From NCBI RefSeq assembly GCF_002251945.1, contig NZ_NDHW01000202.1, positions 26,784 to 60,174 of the forward strand: DNA of 33,391 nucleotides, read 5' to 3'. Positions 8,648 to 16,936 of this stretch are shown one piece after another (the first letter of the stretch is position 1; the number at the start of each line of letters is the position of its first letter). A program made the position numbers and the translations under genes. Under the pieces are notes generated by a model. It was not told the DNA's origin. It saw only the letters and a list, made by a program, of their open reading frames with translations, and ran no database searches. The DNA is from Pseudanabaena sp. SR411 (GTDB taxonomy: Bacteria; Cyanobacteriota; Cyanobacteriia; Pseudanabaenales; Pseudanabaenaceae).

Positions 8648-8704
8648 AAACCCAAATTGAGGTTCTTCTCGCACCGTAGGTGCGAAGAACCTCAATTTGG
8701 GTTT
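8648..8704. terminator. Hairpin overlapping the stop codon of the aminotransferase gene
   Basis: Arms 8648-8667 and 8685-8704 (20 bp, perfect) plus an inner GCACC/GGTGC stem. The last three codons and the TGA stop of the minus-strand aminotransferase (8692-8694) lie inside the right arm, so the repeat contributes the residues N-P-N at the C-terminus. Confidence 0.65.
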
Positions 8705-9867
8705 TGCAGAAATGCACCAATTTTTGTAGCTGCTTCTTGTAAAACTTCAGGTGGATGTACCAGCGCAAACCTGACATAGCCTTCACCATGTTTGCCAAAT
8801 CCTGAGCCAGGGGCTAATGCGACTCCCGTAGATTTAATTAAGTCTAGACAAAATCCCACTGAATTATGGGCGTATCGGTCAGGTAGTTTTGCCCAGAGAT
8901 ACATCGTAGCGTTGGGATTAGGGATTTCCCAGCCGATCGCTTTAAGGGCTTCGATCATCACATCTCGCCGCGCTTGAAATGTATCGACTACATGTTCAAT
9001 TGGTGCGCGATCGCCATTGAGCGCTTTGATTGCACCACGCATGATGCCCTGATATTGATTGAAATCGACGACGGCTTTAATTTGGCGAAGCGCTTTAATT
9101 AGTTCACGATTGCCAACTGCAAACCCAACTCGAAAGCCGCCCATGTTGTAGGACTTAGACATGGTGAAAAATTCGATGCTGACATTCAGAGCGTGATCGG
9201 CTTGCAGCATCGAAGGTGGTGTCGATCCGTCAAATACTAAATCGACATAGGGAAAATCGTGAACTAAAGCCAGATTATATTTTTGACAAAATTCGACAGC
9301 AGTTTGGAAAAATTCTAAAGTTGCTGTTGCCGTCGTAGGATTGTGGGGATAGCTCAACACCATCAGTTTTGACTGCGCCAACACTGTCTCAGGAATATCC
9401 GCAAAGACTGGTAAAAAGCCATTTTCAGCTAATAGGGGCATACCATACACTTGACCACCAGCTAAATGAATGCCGCCATAGTGCGATGGATAACCAGGAT
9501 CTTGTAAGAGCGCAAAATCATTGGGATTAAGTAAAGCAAGCGGCAAATGGGCTGTTCCCTCCTGTGAACCAATCAGAGGTAATACTTCTGTTTCAGGATC
9601 AACCGTTACGCCAAATTTTTTTTGTATCCATGCTGCTACTGTTTTGCGGAAGTCCAGAGTGCTACCAAATAGCGAATAGCCGTGAGTAGTTGGATCATTT
9701 AATGCGGTGGCGATCGCTTCTAGAATAAATGCATCAGTTGGCAAATCAGAGGAACCAAGCGATAGGTCAATTATTGCCATTCCAGATGCTTTGACCTGAC
9801 TTTTGGCTATGTCCATATCGGCAAACACATTAGACTGTAGCGGCTGAAGGCGATCGGCAAATTGCAT
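8692..9867 (-). CDS. Class I/II PLP-dependent aminotransferase
   Basis: Product of 391 residues of fold-type I aminotransferases. Landmarks: LGSSDLPTD and YSLFGSTLDFRK (substrate side), PLIGSQEGTAHLPLAL (phosphate-binding region), DPGYPSHYGG, SYPHNPTTATA (N-P motif), HDFPYVDLVFDG (the PLP-binding aspartate and tyrosine) and TMSKSYNMGGFRVGF with the Schiff-base lysine, about K238. It resembles enzymes annotated as LL-diaminopimelate or succinyldiaminopimelate aminotransferase, but lacks features that would fix the substrate. The frame extends to 9918, but those residues are encoded by the hairpin at 9888-9928, so ATG at 9865-9867 (MQFADRLQPLQ) is chosen; ATG at 9883-9885 is an alternative. No strong Shine-Dalgarno is seen. 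A hairpin supplies its final codons. Confidence 0.85.
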   Translation of the reverse strand: MQFADRLQPLQSNVFADMDIAKSQVKASGMAIIDLSLGSSDLPTDAFILEAIATALNDPTTHGYSLFGSTLDFRKTVAAWIQKKFGVTVDPETEVLPLIGSQEGTAHLPLALLNPNDFALLQDPGYPSHYGGIHLAGGQVYGMPLLAENGFLPVFADIPETVLAQSKLMVLSYPHNPTTATATLEFFQTAVEFCQKYNLALVHDFPYVDLVFDGSTPPSMLQADHALNVSIEFFTMSKSYNMGGFRVGFAVGNRELIKALRQIKAVVDFNQYQGIMRGAIKALNGDRAPIEHVVDTFQARRDVMIEALKAIGWEIPNPNATMYLWAKLPDRYAHNSVGFCLDLIKSTGVALAPGSGFGKHGEGYVRFALVHPPEVLQEAATKIGAFLQNPN

Positions 9868-9887
9868 AGGATTTAGCAAGTACATAT

Positions 9888-9928
9888 AAAATAGGATGTG
9901 CAGTGCGAAGCACTGCACATCCTATTTT
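9888..9928. repeat. Perfect hairpin (19-bp arms, GAA loop) upstream of the aminotransferase start
   Basis: Arms 9888-9906 and 9910-9928. It lies 20 bp 5' of the chosen start of a minus-strand gene, in a divergent spacer, so it cannot be the terminator of either neighbour. If transcribed it would be in the leader. Confidence 0.6.
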
Positions 9929-9957
9929 CACCTGAACTAGCGTTATTTGTAAGATAA

Positions 9958-10006
9958 AAGGAGTTGTGAAGATACGCCCCAAAGGGACGAACCCTCACAA
10001 CTCCTT
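9958..10006. repeat. Imperfect hairpin with GTTGTGA/TCACAAC arms
   Basis: Arms AAGGAGTTGTGA (9958-9969) and TCACAACTCCTT (9995-10006), with an inner CGCCCC-AAA-GGGACG stem. The same outer GTTGTGA arms and CGTCCC-GAA-GGG apex recur at 20219-20257. It lies in the divergent spacer between the aminotransferase and the small ORF at 10056. Confidence 0.5.
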
Positions 10007-10055
10007 CATGGTTGCTATAACATAGAGTAAGTTGTTGAATTATCAAAGAAAACTC

Positions 10056-10268
10056 ATGGTTTGCTGTAAAACAAAATCCAACCTTGCCAAAGCCGTCAAA
10101 CTACATCGCAATTTTCATTTCAAAACTGGGCTACTTCTCGATCAAGGGGTGCGTCTATTTGGTGTACATAAATGCTTTCTTACCAAACCGTTTTATAAAG
10201 CCGCCAAAGTTGCTGGCTACACCAATGTTTCTCTAGCTAGTATTGCGCTTGTCTTACTAGAAGACTAA
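10056..10268 (+). CDS. Small basic protein of unknown function, upstream of the Fe-S carrier gene
   Basis: ATG at 10056 gives 70 residues (MVCCKTKSNLAKAVKLHRNF...); the frame also extends back to TTG at 10032. It has three cysteines (C3, C4, C40), many K/R in the first half and a hydrophobic C-terminal helix (SLASIALVLLED). I recognise no domain. It ends 39 bp before the A-type iron-sulfur carrier on the same strand, so co-transcription is possible. There is no clear Shine-Dalgarno. It may be a real small gene or chance. Confidence 0.4.
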   Translation: MVCCKTKSNLAKAVKLHRNFHFKTGLLLDQGVRLFGVHKCFLTKPFYKAAKVAGYTNVSLASIALVLLED

Positions 10269-10307
10269 TATTGCTCTTAGCACGATTCATATATAGGAAA
10301 GTTTCAG

Positions 10308-10661
10308 ATGATTACATTGACTGATGCCGCGATCGCTCGCGTAAGAAATCTCCAAAGCCAACGCGCCACTTCTGCACCTTTGCGTTTAGGCATTAAACAA
10401 GGTGGCTGTTCTGGTTTGTCCTATTTGATGGACTTTGTTGACCAACTCGAAGCTGATGACAATCAATACGAATATAACGGCGTAAAAATTGTGATCAACA
10501 ACAGTAACTTGCCTCAGTTGCAAGGTTTAGAACTTGACTACACCGAAGATTTATTAGGTGGTGGCTTCCGTTTCCGCAATCCTAATGCTAGCAAGTCTTG
10601 TAGTTGTGGAACTTCCTTTGCTACTCCCAAAGAGATTGGCGCACCTGTAGCTTGTAGCTAA
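10308..10661 (+). CDS. A-type iron-sulfur cluster carrier (HesB/IscA/SufA family)
   Basis: Product of 117 residues. The three conserved cluster-ligand cysteines are visible: C34 in QGGCSGLSY and C98/C100 in the C-terminal S-C-S-C-G motif. The opening ITLTDAAIARVRNL and the central DYTEDLLGGGFRFRNPNA are typical. These proteins bind [2Fe-2S]/[4Fe-4S] clusters and pass them to apoproteins in the cytoplasm. An extra cysteine sits at the second-last position (VACS). IscA and SufA cannot be told apart from sequence alone, so no symbol is given. The gene is closed by the hairpin at 10678-10722, shared with the converging gene. Confidence 0.93.
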   Translation: MITLTDAAIARVRNLQSQRATSAPLRLGIKQGGCSGLSYLMDFVDQLEADDNQYEYNGVKIVINNSNLPQLQGLELDYTEDLLGGGFRFRNPNASKSCSCGTSFATPKEIGAPVACS

Positions 10662-10677
10662 TTTACAGCGCTTTGCG

Positions 10678-10722
10678 CTGACAAAAAAGAAGTCTCGCAT
10701 TGCGAGGCTTCTTTTTTGTCAG
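10678..10722. terminator. Bidirectional terminator between converging genes
   Basis: Arms CTGACAAAAAAGAAG (10678-10692) and CTTCTTTTTTGTCAG (10708-10722), with an inner CTCGC/GCGAG stem. A/T runs on both sides give a U-tract in either direction. The right arm covers the stop codon (10719-10721) of the minus-strand GFA-type gene. Confidence 0.8.
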
Positions 10723-11138
10723 GTGATTTGCTGAATATTATCTTCCCAATGTTTGCCATCAAAAGGCACAATTGTAAATCGCTCCATCGCGTCATCATCT
10801 AGACAGCGCACATTCACATCGTAATCATCAGGATGCGATCGCGGACGATAGAAAGGATGAATGCCACAGGTCTTACAAAAATAATGCTTGGCAATTCCTG
10901 TATTAAAAGTGTAAGTGGTGAGATTCTCTTCGCCTTGCAACAGCTCAAAATCTTCGGGAGGAACGATCAAATGCAAAATTCCTTTCTTTTGACACATTGA
11001 GCAGTTACAGGCGATCGCCTCATATTTTCTCACATGCACCCGAAAGCGCACGGTTCCACAGTGACAGCCACCAGATATATTCGCTTTGGAGTCTGGATCA
11101 ATTAATAGTGACATAGAGTTTTGTGCGATTACTTCCAT
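10719..11138 (-). CDS. GFA/CENP-V family zinc-binding protein
   Basis: Product of 139 residues with the full set of zinc ligands of the glutathione-dependent formaldehyde-activating-like fold: G-G-C-H-C-G (C25, C27), C-N-C-S-M-C (C44, C46, C49) and F-C-K-T-C-G (C88, C91) followed by IHPFYRPRSHP. Actual GFA activity is doubtful for most members, so I call only the fold. ATG at 11138 overlaps the end of the upstream gene by 10 bp; the alternative ATG at 11114 (MSLLIDPDSK) is also possible. The overlap indicates an operon with the exported protein gene 11129-11650. Confidence 0.87.
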   Translation of the reverse strand: MEVIAQNSMSLLIDPDSKANISGGCHCGTVRFRVHVRKYEAIACNCSMCQKKGILHLIVPPEDFELLQGEENLTTYTFNTGIAKHYFCKTCGIHPFYRPRSHPDDYDVNVRCLDDDAMERFTIVPFDGKHWEDNIQQIT

Positions 11139-11650
11139 AGATGAGCAGGTACGTTTATTTTGCCTGAATTGTAGTCATCCCATGCTTTCCAAAGTAATCT
11201 TGCTCTTTTTTCTCCCGTCTCCTCATAGGCTTGGATTTCTGCTCTCAATAACTTTTTCATCAATGGATGCTTGGCTAAATCTAATAATTCCTGTAGTTCG
11301 ACTTCCGAAAAATCAGATTCTAATCTTGCCACATACTGAGATTCAACATACTTCCATCCAGCTACTCGTGCCAAAGTTTTTTGCAACCAAGAACTAAACT
11401 TAGTTCTTGAACCATTTCCAGTAGAAATGTCAACACTGTTCCAAAAATATAGGTCGTACTGTTTACCAATACCCAATTCAACTAGAATTTCTTTAGCTAG
11501 TTGCTTTTTTGATTTTAGGGTGACAGTAATCGGTGTAGGGGAATCTTGACTAGTTTCGGCATTAGCGATCGCTGTATATGCAGATAAACTCATACACCCA
11601 AATAATAGAAAGCTAGAAAAGCCAAGAAATTTCAACTTGAGTTTTTTCAT
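11129..11650 (-). CDS. Exported protein of unknown function with a DUF2059-like helical part
   Basis: Product of 173 residues. It starts MKKLKLKFLGFSSFLLFGCM, a signal peptide ending about ANA at residue 31; a lipobox reading (L-F-G-C) is possible at C19. The mature part is helical, with QLAKEILVELGIGKQYDLYF, then VELQELLDLAKHPLMKKLLR and an EKRARLLW segment. The layout recalls DUF2059 proteins, but I am not certain. It probably acts in the periplasm or thylakoid lumen. It is translationally coupled to the GFA-type gene. The 197-bp spacer to the divergent GGDEF gene must hold both promoters. Confidence 0.7.
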   Translation of the reverse strand: MKKLKLKFLGFSSFLLFGCMSLSAYTAIANAETSQDSPTPITVTLKSKKQLAKEILVELGIGKQYDLYFWNSVDISTGNGSRTKFSSWLQKTLARVAGWKYVESQYVARLESDFSEVELQELLDLAKHPLMKKLLRAEIQAYEETGEKRARLLWKAWDDYNSGKINVPAHLWK

Positions 11651-11847
11651 TTTGCTTAAGCTGTTTGTTGTTTATATCGATAAAGTTTAGCTTACTTCAA
11701 AATTAAAATCTAGAAACTAGCTATACCAATACAAAAGTAAAAAGTCAACAATCATATTATTAATTCTTGAAGATTTTAGAAAAATAATAAAATGGGAATT
11801 TGTAGATATTTAGATATATGATTAACTTGGCAAAATAATTAAACTAA

Positions 11848-13769
11848 ATGAACAGCGATCGCACCATAAATCTTAAAAAGCCTCGTCAAATCTCTCTGAA
11901 GTTATTGTTAGTTGTTCCATTTGTCTTACAAATTGTTGGTGTAGTGAGTTTAGTTGGTTATCTTTCTTATCAGAGTGGACAAAAAGCGGTAGAAAATATT
12001 TCTGGCTCTCTGATGAATGAGGTTGGAAACCGCATTCATGAAAACTTAAGAAACTACTTTCGTAAACCGACAGAAGTCATCCAAAACAATGCTAATGCCA
12101 TTAAACTTGATATAATTCCTTGGCAAGACTTCTCTAGTTTAGAGGAATATTTTCGGCAACAGCTACAAACCTTTGATGGCATTGGCTCTTTGGGTATTAT
12201 TAATGAACAAAAAGAACTTTTGATTTTACAAAAAAATGATGATAATTCTCAGACAATTAGCATTAGAGATCAATCAACTAACTTCTTCTTCAATAGTTAT
12301 CTTACTGACAATCAAGGAAACCGACTTAAACTGATTAGAAGCTCTAACAAATTTGATACCCATAAATATCCACCTAAATCCCCTTGGTATGAAAAAGTAA
12401 AAAGAGCAAATCGTTTAGTTTGGATCATTAATGTTGAACGCATTAAAACTGACACATCTCCTTTTGTTGCTTTAAATTTTATCCCTTTTTATGATCGCAA
12501 TAATGTCTTTCAAGGAATTGTTGGTTCGTCCGTTTCTTTAACACAACTTGGAGATTTTTTAAAAAGCCTAAAAATCGGCAAAACTGGTCAGGCTTTTATT
12601 ATAGATCGAGAGGGATTACTAATTGATAGCTCCACTAGTGAAACTCCTTGGACTCCAAGATTATCTTTAAATAATACTAAACAAAACTTAGATAATAAGC
12701 TTACTAAGCTAGAACGTTTAAATGTTCTTAATAGCAATAACTTGGTATTCAAAAAAATAGCTACTTATTTAAAAAAATATTTTACTGATTTTCGCCAAAT
12801 TCAAAATAGCCAAAATCTTAGCTTGGTTATTGATAACAAGAAATATTTTATTCAAGTTTCTCCATTTCAAGATCAAGTAGATTTGGACTGGTTAACAGTT
12901 GTGATTATTCCTGAGTCTGATTTTATGGCAGAAATTCAGGCAAATACTCAATGGACAATCGTTCTATGTAGTTTCACCTTGGTGATCGCTATGGGAATAG
13001 GTGTTGTGACTGCACATCGCATTACTAAGCCTATCCAGAAATTAAGTCAAGCCAGTCAAACTTTAGCGCAACAAGAATGGCAAAAATCGGCACTCAAACC
13101 AGACTTTTTAGGATTTCAAGATATTACAGAATTAGCAACCTTATCAGACTCTTTTAATCAAATGGCAACAGATTTGCAAACGTCATTTGAGACTTTAGAA
13201 CATCGTGTAGAAGAGCGCACTGCTGAGCTAGTGCTTGCCAATCATCAATTGGAATTGCTCGCTAATTTAGATGGTTTAACCCAAATAGCTAATCGTCGCC
13301 GCTTTGATGATTACCTAGCACTAGAATGGCAACGCCATCAACGCGAACAAAATCCTCTCGCGTTAATCTTGATCGATATAGATTATTTCAAACGCTATAA
13401 CGATAGTTATGGTCATCAAGGTGGCGATATTGTTTAATGCGTGTTGCCCAAGCGATCGCTCAAGTTCCCCAACGCCCAACTGATTTAGTAACAAGATATG
13501 GTGGTGAAGAGTTTGCGGTGATTTTGAGCAATACAGAGACCGATGGAGCATTAAAATTAGCGAATACGATCCAAGCGACAATTGCAGAAATCAACATTGA
13601 TCATCAAAACTCGGATGTAAGTGATTGCGTTACTTTAAGTATGGGCGTTGCGAGTCTAATTCCTACAGTAGAGCAAAGTATAGAAATTCTGATTTCCTAC
13701 GCGGACAAAGCTCTTTATACAGCTAAAGATCAGGGGCGTAATCGGGCGATCGCTTACAACGTTACATAA
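11848..13769 (+). CDS. dCACHE-HAMP-GGDEF diguanylate cyclase, frame broken inside the catalytic domain
   Basis: First frame 11848-13437 (529 aa): TM1 about residues 18-41, an extracytoplasmic dCACHE sensor about 50-365 ([19 protein letters not shown] is typical), TM2 about 369-390, HAMP about 391-445, a coiled coil, then the start of GGDEF ([32 protein letters not shown]). It stops at TAA 13435-13437. The second frame opens at ATG 13437-13439 (stop and start share one base) and holds the rest: [14 protein letters not shown], with intact RxxD inhibitory site and GGEEF active site, to 13769. A -1 shift joins them as [13 protein letters not shown], exactly as in intact relatives, so one T is missing from GTTTAATG. 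Either a recent inactivating deletion or sequencing error, or two chains made by re-initiation. If intact it would synthesise cyclic di-GMP in response to a small periplasmic ligand. Confidence 0.85.
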
Positions 13770-13810
13770 ACCCGACATTATGAGAAGATTTAGCATTAAG
13801 GAATCCAGTT

Positions 13811-15496
13811 ATGTTTTCGGCTAATAAATCAATAAATAGATCAATGAGATATTTGCTGCGTCGCTTTTTGGCTTGGTTTGCGATCGCCATAATCACACTA
13901 ACCACATTATTTGCCTGCACCAATGGCAAAGTTACTAATAACGTTAATAGGCTGGGAATTAGCGATCGCACTAATGAGCGTATCGTTTTAGGCACAACCA
14001 GCAAAATTCGCACTCTTGATCCTGCCGATGCCAACGAATTTTTTATAAGTAATATTTTCTACAATACGCTCGAACGCCTTTACACCTACAAAGAAGGCTC
14101 CAACGAGGTAATTCCACAATTAGCGGCGGATATGCCCAAGGTTAGCGATGATGGCTTAACTTATACCGTACCTGTAAGAACAGGCATCAAATTTCACGAT
14201 CGCACCAACTTTAACGCCTATACGATGAAATTTGCCTTGGAACGCTTCATAAATTCCAAAGGTGCGCCAGCATATATCTTGGGTGATGTTATCGAAGCTA
14301 TTTCTGCACCGAGCGAAACTGAACTAATTTTTAAGCTCAAGCAACCTTTACAATTTTTCCCCAAGTTCTTAGCTTTTACAGGCGCAGCAGCGATTTCACC
14401 ACAGGTTTACAAACACATTAAAGATGAAAAGACAGGCAAGCTATTATTCTTACCCGATAAATTAGTCGGAACTGGTCCCTATCAAGTTACCCAGTTTGTT
14501 GAAGGTAGTTACTTGCGCTTAGATACATTTCCCGATTATTGGGGTAAAAAGCCTGCCAATAAAGGGCTTGATATTCAGTTTTTCTCTTCTAATTCCAACT
14601 TGCTCAATGCCTTTAAAACGGGTGCAGTGGATATTGCATTTCAGACCCTGACACCCACTCAGATCAAGAATGTAGAAACTAATGCGAAACAAAATGGCTG
14701 GACGATCGCCTCAGGTCAAGGTGCAACCATTTTGTATATGGTTCTAAACACTCACCAAGCTCCACTAAATGACGTGCGTGTGCGTCAAGCTTTATCTGCG
14801 GCGATTGATCGACCGCTTCTAGAATCACGTATATTTTTCAATCAACGTGCGCCACTGTATAGCTTAATTCCTAGTGCTTTTAAAGAATCTAAGCCTGTAT
14901 TTGAACAGAAATATGGGGATGGTAACGGTAAACTAGCGCGGCAATTGCTGGAATCAGCAGGATATTCTGACGATAAACCTGCTCAAGTTACCATTTGGTA
15001 TTCTCCAAAATATGGTGGCAATGGTGACTTAATCGCCAGTACGATGCGTGCGTCAATTCAAAAAAACGTCGGTAAAATTTTGCAGATCAAAACTGAGCGT
15101 GTCGAAAATACCGTTGGTTATGCTTTTTTGGATAAAGGTGTATATCCGGCCTATTTACTTGATTGGGTTCCCGATATTCTCGACCCCGACAACTACATCA
15201 AGCCATTTTTAGAATGTGAAGAAGCAGAAGGCGATCGCTGTACAAAAGGTAGTAGTCAATTCCAAGGCTCCTTTTATAACAATCCAGAGATGAATGAATT
15301 AATTGCCAAACAGCGTAAAGAGCGCGATGAGGTTAAGCGATCGCAAATACTTCAAAAAATCCAAGAAATCTTGGCTGAGGATGTACCCTTTATTCCGCTC
15401 TGGCAAAATAAAGAATACGCCTTTGCTCAAAGAGGTTTACAGGGAGTCAAAATCGAACCGAACCAACAACTTCCTTACTGGAATATTTCCAAATAA
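13811..15496 (+). CDS. ABC transporter family-5 solute-binding lipoprotein (peptide/nickel type)
   Basis: Product of 561 residues. It is a lipoprotein: a basic start, a hydrophobic helix and the lipobox L-F-A-C at C36. The mature protein has the SBP family-5 marks LGTTSKIRTLDPADA, YNTLERLYTY, a VRTGIKFHD segment, LVGTGPYQVTQF and VRQALSAAIDRPLL, ending IPLWQNKEYA. It would capture a peptide, nickel or similar ligand in the periplasm for an ABC importer; no permease or ATPase gene is nearby, so the transporter is encoded elsewhere. AAGGA at 13798-13802 fits the ATG at 13811; a second ATG lies at 13844. The stop codon forms the first bases of the terminator hairpin. Confidence 0.9.
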   Translation: MFSANKSINRSMRYLLRRFLAWFAIAIITLTTLFACTNGKVTNNVNRLGISDRTNERIVLGTTSKIRTLDPADANEFFISNIFYNTLERLYTYKEGSNEVIPQLAADMPKVSDDGLTYTVPVRTGIKFHDRTNFNAYTMKFALERFINSKGAPAYILGDVIEAISAPSETELIFKLKQPLQFFPKFLAFTGAAAISPQVYKHIKDEKTGKLLFLPDKLVGTGPYQVTQFVEGSYLRLDTFPDYWGKKPANKGLDIQFFSSNSNLLNAFKTGAVDIAFQTLTPTQIKNVETNAKQNGWTIASGQGATILYMVLNTHQAPLNDVRVRQALSAAIDRPLLESRIFFNQRAPLYSLIPSAFKESKPVFEQKYGDGNGKLARQLLESAGYSDDKPAQVTIWYSPKYGGNGDLIASTMRASIQKNVGKILQIKTERVENTVGYAFLDKGVYPAYLLDWVPDILDPDNYIKPFLECEEAEGDRCTKGSSQFQGSFYNNPEMNELIAKQRKERDEVKRSQILQKIQEILAEDVPFIPLWQNKEYAFAQRGLQGVKIEPNQQLPYWNISK

Positions 15497-15530
15497 TAAT
15501 TAAGGAGCGTCAAGCGCTCCTTAATTATTA
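15494..15530. terminator. Terminator hairpin starting in the stop codon of the solute-binding protein gene
   Basis: Arms 15494-15509 and 15515-15530 (16 bp, perfect), loop TCAAG. The TAA stop (15494-15496) is the first three bases of the left arm. Confidence 0.7.
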
Positions 15531-15531
15531 T

Positions 15532-15562
15532 ATTGAAAGCACCGCGAAGCGGTGCTTTCAAT
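15532..15562. terminator. Second hairpin in tandem, GAA loop
   Basis: Arms 15532-15545 and 15549-15562 (14 bp, perfect), one base after the previous hairpin. It lies between converging genes and could serve the minus-strand gene ending at 15582. Confidence 0.6.
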
Positions 15563-15581
15563 GATTTATCTAGTGTTGTAA

Positions 15582-16034
15582 TTACTGGCTAGTCTCACTA
15601 ATCGTTAGACGATAAGATGCGCGATCGCCATCGGACGTACTAACCCAAATTTCATACTTCCCCGCAATCCAAGCGCCTGATAGTTCAGGACTATCACCAC
15701 TACGACAATAAATACCATCAGGACCTTTAACTAATAGTGATAAATTGCGATTTCCAGATACTCTTAATGCTAAAAAACCAAAGTTTTTCTGTACCGTCAA
15801 AGTATGGTTTGGTGTTTGCTTTGTCAATCCTTGGCATTGTCCATTAGCTTTACTAGTAGCAATAGATGCCAAAGGAATATCTCCACCCGCACTACCAGCA
15901 TAGACTTGAGGATCAGGGGTAAATTTGGGTGCGATTGGCTTCAGTACCTCTTGGCTCAAGGTTGGCGATACCGCCAAAAACATTGGTACTAGAGCAAATC
16001 CCAGTAAAGCAATTGGCAGTTTCAAGAATTTCAT
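15582..16034 (-). CDS. Exported beta-rich protein, paralogue of the upstream gene
   Basis: Product of 150 residues with a signal peptide (IALLGFALVPMFLAVSPTLS) cleaved near residue 27. The mature part aligns with the neighbour 16031-16522: F-x-P-D-P-x-x-x-A-G-x-x-G-G-(D/N)-I-x-(L/I)-A-S-I-A, then C-(Q/R)-G and PNHTLTV, then LVKGPDGIYC and a YRLTISE end. The arrangement recalls the PPC-type beta sandwich of exported cyanobacterial proteins; two cysteines may form a disulfide. Its ATG overlaps the stop of the upstream paralogue by four bases (ATGA), so the two are translationally coupled. Function unknown. Confidence 0.8.
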   Translation of the reverse strand: MKFLKLPIALLGFALVPMFLAVSPTLSQEVLKPIAPKFTPDPQVYAGSAGGDIPLASIATSKANGQCQGLTKQTPNHTLTVQKNFGFLALRVSGNRNLSLLVKGPDGIYCRSGDSPELSGAWIAGKYEIWVSTSDGDRASYRLTISETSQ

Positions 16035-16522
16035 TTTTGACGTATTTCACTCAAAGACAGCGTATAGCGGAAAGATTGATTAATATTTTTAGAAGCAACC
16101 CAAACTTGGTAAGTCCCTTTAGGCATACGGCGATTAGCTTGTGGATTGCGTCCACCCGACTCATCGTCAGCACAGATAACAATGCCGTTTGGGCCTTTAA
16201 CTAACATAGTTGGATCATCATTGATATTATCGGTATAAACCAAAAGATCCATCACAGGAAAGGTTTCAGTCAAAGTAATTGTGTGATTGGGCTGAGCGGT
16301 AGCAAACCCACGACAATTATCAGCAATTCCTGCAATGCTCGCAATACTGATATTACCACCCCCATTTCCAGCCAAAGTTGCTGGATCAGGTCGAAAATTT
16401 CGCCCCAACGAAATAGCGCTTTGAGCAAAACTAGGAGCTGCGATCGCTAAAGCCGCAATAGTTGCAAAGGTTCCCCAACCTAGCTTAAGGATATTGGAAT
16501 ACCCAATCTTAGAAACGTTCAT
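16031..16522 (-). CDS. Exported beta-rich protein, first of a tandem pair
   Basis: Product of 163 residues from ATG 16520-16522, chosen because GGAG lies just upstream; the frame also opens four codons earlier at 16534. Signal peptide ends about PSFAQ. The mature region repeats the pattern of the downstream paralogue (FRPDPATLAGNGGGNISIAS, CRGFATAQPNHTITLT, LVKGPNGIVICADD, GTYQVWVASKNIN), with a central acidic D-D-E-S-G-G loop not shared by the other copy. Likely a small PPC-like sandwich in the periplasm. A tandem duplication followed by divergence is the simplest origin. Confidence 0.8.
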   Translation of the reverse strand: MNVSKIGYSNILKLGWGTFATIAALAIAAPSFAQSAISLGRNFRPDPATLAGNGGGNISIASIAGIADNCRGFATAQPNHTITLTETFPVMDLLVYTDNINDDPTMLVKGPNGIVICADDESGGRNPQANRRMPKGTYQVWVASKNINQSFRYTLSLSEIRQK

Positions 16523-16534
16523 ACCTGACTCCAT

Positions 16535-16936
16535 GTGGGATGCATTAGTTTAGATGCATTATTTGGGATTCATTTTTATTTAGATATTATGACCAGACTG
16601 ATGCTGATTTTGTTCCTAAAAACAAGTTTATAGCGCTTTTCGACTTTGCTAAACAATCAAAAATCCAAAATTAGCGAGTAAGTACTTGCACAAAATAAAT
16701 TACCCAAACCCGTAAAGTTGCGAACCCTACAGGTCGCAACTTTACGGGTTTGGGTTTGTAATTAATTATGCTCATCTACTTAATAATTTTTGAGTGACAC
16801 TAAACCTTTCCCAAACCGATCCATTTGTGTAAAGAAACATTAAGATATTGCTGTCATAACAGCATAACACCTTGACAGCACAAGATTCTACCTGTAACTT
16901 GATTGCATACCCGGGTATTCACTGTTCTTAACCACT
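16535..16936. other. Divergent intergenic region, 400 bp
   Basis: Between the exported pair (minus) and the RHH gene (plus). It holds one large hairpin (16702-16755) and AT-rich sequence on both sides, which must include both promoters. No ORF of note was seen. A CCCGGG palindrome at about 16910-16915 lies close to the RHH start. Confidence 0.5.
16702..16755. repeat. Perfect 22-bp-arm hairpin in a divergent promoter region
   Basis: Arms 16702-16723 and 16734-16755 with a 10-base loop. The arms are ACCCAAACCCGTAAAGTTGC-type, and the outer ACCCAAA resembles the ends of the hairpins at 8648 and 22756. It lies 5' to both flanking genes, so it is not a terminator for either. Confidence 0.6.

Noticed and set aside
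9868-9918. N-terminal extension of the aminotransferase
   Set aside because: Partly encoded by the hairpin 9888-9928; relatives do not carry such an extension and no Shine-Dalgarno supports it.
13762-14034. Minus-strand ORF opposite the start of the solute-binding protein
   Set aside because: Shadow of the signal-peptide coding region; no ribosome site.
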